Position numbers and translations under genes: made by a program. Shown here one piece after another: positions 60,518 through 64,000 of a stretch of 64,000 bases of DNA. Each line of letters opens with the position of its first letter. The first letter of the stretch is position 1. Origin of the DNA: Alicyclobacillus sp. ALC3 (GTDB taxonomy: Bacteria; Bacillota; Bacilli; Alicyclobacillales; Alicyclobacillaceae); contig NZ_CP066784.1 in the NCBI RefSeq assembly GCF_028751195.1, forward strand, positions 3,968,001 through 4,032,000, read 5' to 3'. The notes under the pieces were generated by a model, which saw only the letters and a program-made list of their open reading frames with translations, was not told where the DNA came from and ran no database searches.

Positions 60518-61786
60518 ATGTTGACACAGCGTCCACGGGGTACTTCAGACATTCTTCCGGCCGAAACGGCAAAGTGGCAAGCAGTTGAGGACTCCATGCG
60601 GAGTACTTTTCGGAACTATCACTACGGCGAGATCCGAACACCAATCTTTGAACACACGGAACTGTTTGCGCGCGGAGTTGGAGAGACAACCGACATCGTC
60701 TCAAAAGAGATGTACACCTTCGTCGACCGCGGCGACCGCAGCATTACCTTGCGTCCGGAAGGGACCGCCGGTGTTGTGCGGGCTTATGTGGAAAACAAGC
60801 TGTACGGTGAGCCTGGTGTGACAAAGCTCTACTACATTGGCCCGATGTTCCGCTACGAAAAGCCGCAAAAAGGGCGTGAACGACAGTTCTATCAGTACGG
60901 CTGCGAGGTGCTCGGCTCCGACCAACCAAGTGTTGACGCAGAGGTCATTGCGTTAAATCTTGACGTGCTCACTGGCCTTGGGTTAACGGAGCTGCACGTC
61001 GAGCTGAACAGCGTCGGGTGCAGCGTGTGTCGGCCGCAGCACCGAGAGCGAATGATCGCAGCCTTGACACCCTACAAGGAAGAGCTCTGCGAGGATTGTC
61101 AGGCGCGCCTCGAGCGCAACCCGTTGCGCATCTTTGACTGCAAAAACCGCTCCTGCAAACTGGTGCTGGAGAAGTCGGGTGCACCGACAATTCTTGAAGC
61201 CCTGTGCAGTGACTGCAGTGAACACTTTGGGGCTGTTCAGCGGACGCTCGAGGGGATTGGCGTGCCGTTTGAGGTCAACGACCGCCTTGTCCGCGGTCTG
61301 GACTACTACACGCGCACAGCGTGGGAAATCACGGTGCCGGAACACGGCACCATCGCTGGCGGCGGACGCTACAATGGCCTTGTCGCTACAGTAGGTGGAC
61401 CGGAAACTCCCGGCATCGGCTTCGCCGGGGGAATGGAACGCGCTATGCTTGTCCTCGCAGCCCAGCGCGGCGGAGACCTCACTAAAAATGAACTCGACGT
61501 TTTTGTGGCAGTTGCGCACCAAGCTGCAGAGGAGATGGCCATGCAGCTGCTCCAGGCCTGTCGCCGGGCGGGACTACGCGCAGACCGAGACTATCTTGGT
61601 CGCAGTTTGAAGTCCCAGTTTAAAGCAGCCGATCGCGATGGTTCGACGTTTGTCGCGACCGTCGGCGATGAAGAAGTGGCGAATCAGACGGTCTCCCTCA
61701 AAGACTTGGCCACAGGCGAACAGCAGGTCGTCGCGCTGGCGGATACCGTCAACTATCTCTTACAAAAGGCAGGGAGTGCGTCATGA
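60518..61786 (+). CDS. hisS: histidyl-tRNA synthetase
   Basis: ATG 60518, after AGGAGGAAACCATT, gives 422 residues. Class II motifs: PRGTSDILPAET and FEHTELFARGVGETTDIV (motif 1 region), LRPEGTAGVVRAYVE, FRYEKPQKGRERQFYQYG (motif 2), RGLDYYTRTAWEI (His-binding) and GGGRYNGLV (motif 3 region). The C-terminal anticodon domain follows. It overlaps aspS by four bases (ATGA), the common Bacilli arrangement, and is under T-box control. Confidence 0.97.
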   Translation: MLTQRPRGTSDILPAETAKWQAVEDSMRSTFRNYHYGEIRTPIFEHTELFARGVGETTDIVSKEMYTFVDRGDRSITLRPEGTAGVVRAYVENKLYGEPGVTKLYYIGPMFRYEKPQKGRERQFYQYGCEVLGSDQPSVDAEVIALNLDVLTGLGLTELHVELNSVGCSVCRPQHRERMIAALTPYKEELCEDCQARLERNPLRIFDCKNRSCKLVLEKSGAPTILEALCSDCSEHFGAVQRTLEGIGVPFEVNDRLVRGLDYYTRTAWEITVPEHGTIAGGGRYNGLVATVGGPETPGIGFAGGMERAMLVLAAQRGGDLTKNELDVFVAVAHQAAEEMAMQLLQACRRAGLRADRDYLGRSLKSQFKAADRDGSTFVATVGDEEVANQTVSLKDLATGEQQVVALADTVNYLLQKAGSAS

Positions 61787-63612
61787 CAGCCATGGGGCAA
61801 GGGGCACCAGAAAGAACAGTGAGCGGTCAAATGACACTAATGCGTACACACTGGGTTGCGGATACTGCCGGGCTTGCACCGGGCACGAAGGTGGTTCTCT
61901 CCGGTTGGGTACAGCGCCGCAGAGACCTTGGCAACTTGATATTCATCGACCTTCGCGATCGGACAGGGATGGTCCAATTGGTTTTTGACCGCGAGCGCGG
62001 AACGTCTCCAGCGGTCTTGGAAGTGGCCGATTCGCTGCGCAGCGAGTACGTGCTGAGCGTGGCGGGAGAGGTCGTCGCACGGTCGGCCGAAACGGTCAAT
62101 TTAAAAATCGCAACGGGCCGGATTGAAGTGCTAGTCGGCGAGGCGGAGCTGTTAAACGCGGCGAAGACACCGCCGTTTTACATTCAGGACGACATTGATG
62201 TCGACGAGACAGTGCGTCTGCGCCACCGCTACCTTGACCTGCGGCGGCCACAGATGCAAGCGATGTTGAGGCTGCGCCACCGCGTGTTCCGTGCGTTTCG
62301 GGAGTTCTTGGACGACCACGGCTACATCGAAGTTGAGACGCCGATTTTAACGCGCAGTACGCCAGAGGGCGCGCGCGACTACATTGTACCCAGTCGCTTG
62401 CAACCTGGGGAGTTCTACGCTTTGCCACAATCACCGCAGCTGTTCAAGCAGCTCCTGATGGTCGGGGGACTCGAGCGGTACTACCAAATTGCCCGCTGTT
62501 TTCGGGATGAAGACCTGCGCGCAGACCGGCAGCCGGAGTTCAGTCAGCTCGACATCGAGACATCGTTTTTGCAGATGGACGAACTGCTCGACACCATGGA
62601 GCAGATGTTTGTGAACGTGTTTCGGGAGACAATCGGTGTGGAGTTGGCGCGTCCGTTCCAGCGCCTGACCTACCAAGAGGCGATGGACCGCTACGGGTCA
62701 GACAAACCAGACCTGCGCTTTGGTATGCCCATCGTCGACATCAGCGACGCGGTACGGGGCACGGGCTTTCGCGTGTTTGAGGATGCGCTCTCGCAGGGGG
62801 GTGTCGTCAAGGCAATCGTCGCACCCGACTGTGCACACTTCTCACGTCGACAGACCGACGAGTTGAATGCATATGTGGGGGGGTATGGCCTGAAGGGCGT
62901 GGCGCCAATCGCTGTTGACGCAGAGGCCTTCCGCTCGCCGATCGGAAAGTTCCTCGCGCCCGAACAAATGCAAGCCATCGTCGACGCCGCGGGTGCACAG
63001 GTTGGGGATTTAGTCCTCATTGCGGCGGCGCCGCGCAAGCTAGCTCTGCAGGCGCTCGGGGCGCTGCGCCTGAAACTCGGCGACGAACTCGGGCTGATTG
63101 ACGAGAATGCGTTTCGCTTTCTGTGGGTGGTCGATTTTCCGCTCTTCAGCTACGACGAAGGACTTGGCCGGTATGTCCCGGAGCACCACCCGTTTACGAT
63201 GCCGAAGTGGGAAGACCTCGATAAGCTCGAGTCCGACCAAGGTGCTGTGCGGGCACAGGCGTACGACTTGGTGTTGAATGGCTTTGAGTTGTCGTCCGGG
63301 AGCATGCGCATCTACCGCCGTGACATCCAGGAGCGCATGTTCGCCGCGCTTGGCTACAGCCTTGAGGAGGCGCAGGAGAAGTTCGGTTTCTTGTTGAACG
63401 CGTTTGAGTACGGTACACCTCCGCACGGCGGTATTGCGTTTGGGCTCGACCGTATCGTCATGCTGATGGGGAAGGGTAAGTCGTTGCGGGACTGCGTCGC
63501 GTTTCCGAAGACGTCGAGCGCCACGGACCTGATGATGGAGGCTCCGTCGCAAGTGAGCGCGGAGCAACTCAACACATTGCGGTTACAGGTGCGCGGGAGA
63601 ACGAATCAGTAG
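61783..63612 (+). CDS. aspS: aspartyl-tRNA synthetase
   Basis: 609 residues from ATG 61783. An N-terminal OB-fold anticodon domain (VLSGWVQRRRDLGNLIFIDL) is followed by class II motifs: VETPILTRSTPEGARDYIV, PQSPQLFKQLLMV, YYQIARCFRDEDLRADRQPE (motif 2), the bacterial insertion domain (about 300-420), and IAFGLDRIVMLM (motif 3). Size matches bacterial-type AspRS. Coupled to hisS. Confidence 0.97.
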   Translation: MTAMGQGAPERTVSGQMTLMRTHWVADTAGLAPGTKVVLSGWVQRRRDLGNLIFIDLRDRTGMVQLVFDRERGTSPAVLEVADSLRSEYVLSVAGEVVARSAETVNLKIATGRIEVLVGEAELLNAAKTPPFYIQDDIDVDETVRLRHRYLDLRRPQMQAMLRLRHRVFRAFREFLDDHGYIEVETPILTRSTPEGARDYIVPSRLQPGEFYALPQSPQLFKQLLMVGGLERYYQIARCFRDEDLRADRQPEFSQLDIETSFLQMDELLDTMEQMFVNVFRETIGVELARPFQRLTYQEAMDRYGSDKPDLRFGMPIVDISDAVRGTGFRVFEDALSQGGVVKAIVAPDCAHFSRRQTDELNAYVGGYGLKGVAPIAVDAEAFRSPIGKFLAPEQMQAIVDAAGAQVGDLVLIAAAPRKLALQALGALRLKLGDELGLIDENAFRFLWVVDFPLFSYDEGLGRYVPEHHPFTMPKWEDLDKLESDQGAVRAQAYDLVLNGFELSSGSMRIYRRDIQERMFAALGYSLEEAQEKFGFLLNAFEYGTPPHGGIAFGLDRIVMLMGKGKSLRDCVAFPKTSSATDLMMEAPSQVSAEQLNTLRLQVRGRTNQ

Positions 63613-63679
63613 CCGAGTCGACGGCTGTCACACGGTCTTCGCTGTGTTGTTGAAACGCGTGAGTTCTGCTCATTTCAGG

Positions 63680-63714
63680 TTGTCATTGGCGCCTGGTGGT
63701 GTTAACATAACACC
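63680..63714 (+). promoter_or_regulatory. promoter and inverted repeat before the 6S-like RNA
   Basis: TTGTCA (63680-63685) and TAACAT (63703-63708) are 17 bases apart. GGTGTTA-ACA-TAACACC (63698-63714) is a perfect inverted repeat covering the -10 box and probable start site. Confidence 0.7.
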
Positions 63715-63958
63715 AAGCGAGAGGCGTTCAGAAACGGCATTTCAAGGTTGTGCGCCGGAAGCGCCCTGCGCTGTTGGTGTGAACCCACTGTGTTTTGAGC
63801 CAACACCCAAAACACGGGAGGCCGATGTCTCTACCATGAGTAAACGCCTCGCACTGCGAGGACTTACAGAGTGGCTGAGCAGGACACCCACCTGCGAGAG
63901 CAGGTTCAAAACCTCGGGTTTCACGGCATTTGCGGGGCACCATAAGCGAGTCTTGGGT
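63715..63958 (+). ncRNA. ssrS: 6S-like RNA (rod-shaped structured RNA downstream of aspS)
   Basis: The non-coding stretch folds back on itself along its length: CCCTGC (63764-63769) with GCGGGG (63932-63937), a GTGAACCC segment with GGGTTTCAC, and GTTTTGAGCC (63792-63801) with GGTTCAAAAC (63903-63912). An apical part follows, with CTCT/AGAG, GTAA/TTAC and a terminal hairpin CCTCGC-ACT-GCGAGG. A large unpaired central region lies between the GTTTTGAGCC stem and the apical part. A rod with a central bubble is the 6S RNA shape that binds RNA polymerase. The locus after aspS matches that of B. subtilis 6S-1 RNA, as I recall it. Exact ends are estimates. Confidence 0.65.
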
Positions 63959-63963
63959 TGGGG

Positions 63964-64000
63964 AGTGCAGCGGGTCTGCCGAGTGGGCGGACGCTGCACT
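63964..64000 (+). terminator. probable terminator of the 6S-like RNA, at the window edge
   Basis: AGTGCAGCG and CGCTGCACT pair perfectly with an inner TCTGCC/GGCGGA stem. The window ends here, so a T-run cannot be seen. Confidence 0.55.

Noticed and set aside
63728..63999. Two overlapping minus-strand frames over the region after aspS
   Set aside because: The stretch pairs with itself as a structured RNA, and the frames have no ribosome site or protein-like composition.
1..64000. CRISPR arrays, prophage, insertion sequences, rRNA genes
   Set aside because: No regularly spaced repeats, transposase or phage structural genes, or rRNA sequence were seen.

Overview
The window looks like the chromosome of an aerobic, endospore-forming Bacillota, most likely Alicyclobacillaceae or a close relative. 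This is inference from gene content. The supporting genes are a kumamolisin-type S53 peptidase, a YheC/YheD spore-coat ATP-grasp protein, a YjcZ-like tiny membrane protein, a T-box leader before hisS-aspS, and a 6S-like RNA directly after aspS. Shine-Dalgarno sequences are strong (GGAGG type), GTG and TTG starts are common, and base composition is moderately GC-rich by eye. I see no prophage, insertion sequence, rRNA or CRISPR array.

Layout. 0-4.6 kb: ABC-2 type membrane proteins, one of them a decayed paralogue, and an ABC exporter pair; then an AT-rich gap with a 51-bp tandem repeat. 5-8 kb (minus): moeA, an aldo/keto reductase, a GNAT-like protein. 8-12.7 kb: cyclophilin, methyltransferase, SDR and class V aminotransferase. 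12.7-14.5 kb (minus): a DUF2089 regulator and DUF4097 protein operon with a near-consensus promoter. 14.7-18.3 kb: 3-hydroxyacyl-CoA dehydrogenase, thiolase, serine hydrolase. 19-24.3 kb: S53 peptidase, RsmF-like methyltransferase, queF, panD, YheC/D.

24.4-34 kb is the most distinctive part. A cytosolic GAF sensor kinase and NarL-type regulator point away from coxMSL, whose large subunit carries AYRCSFR, the signature of form I (true, Mo-Cu) aerobic CO dehydrogenase. Maturation genes follow: an XdhC/CoxF protein fused to a C-terminal YHS metal-binding domain, then coxG, coxD and coxE. The kinase GAF domain has the HPPxxxFLGVPI context of DosS-type heme GAF domains, so it is a candidate CO or redox sensor. 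moeA lies 20 kb away, and an aa3/bo3-type quinol oxidase that could receive electrons lies at 40-44 kb.

34-40 kb: pirin, a hypothetical protein, FetAB-like exporter, a 2,4-dienoyl-CoA-reductase-like SDR, a SurA-N-like protein, msrA. 40-44.5 kb: quinol oxidase subunits II-I-III-IV flanked by three tiny single-span proteins. 44.7-50.3 kb: HI0933-like flavoprotein, orphan zinc-finger anti-sigma protein, D,D-carboxypeptidase, initiator tRNA-Met, UbiB-family kinase. 50.3-51.2 kb: an unusual XRE helix-turn-helix fused to a complete guanylate kinase, with an inverted repeat around its own -10 box. 51.2-57.8 kb: an ABC export island, an HlyD-like adaptor, an anchored roadblock-like protein and a CaCA-type exchanger. 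57.9-64 kb: trxA, hemL, a tiny HTH protein, a T-box leader with overlapping Asp/His specifier codons, hisS-aspS and a 6S-like RNA.
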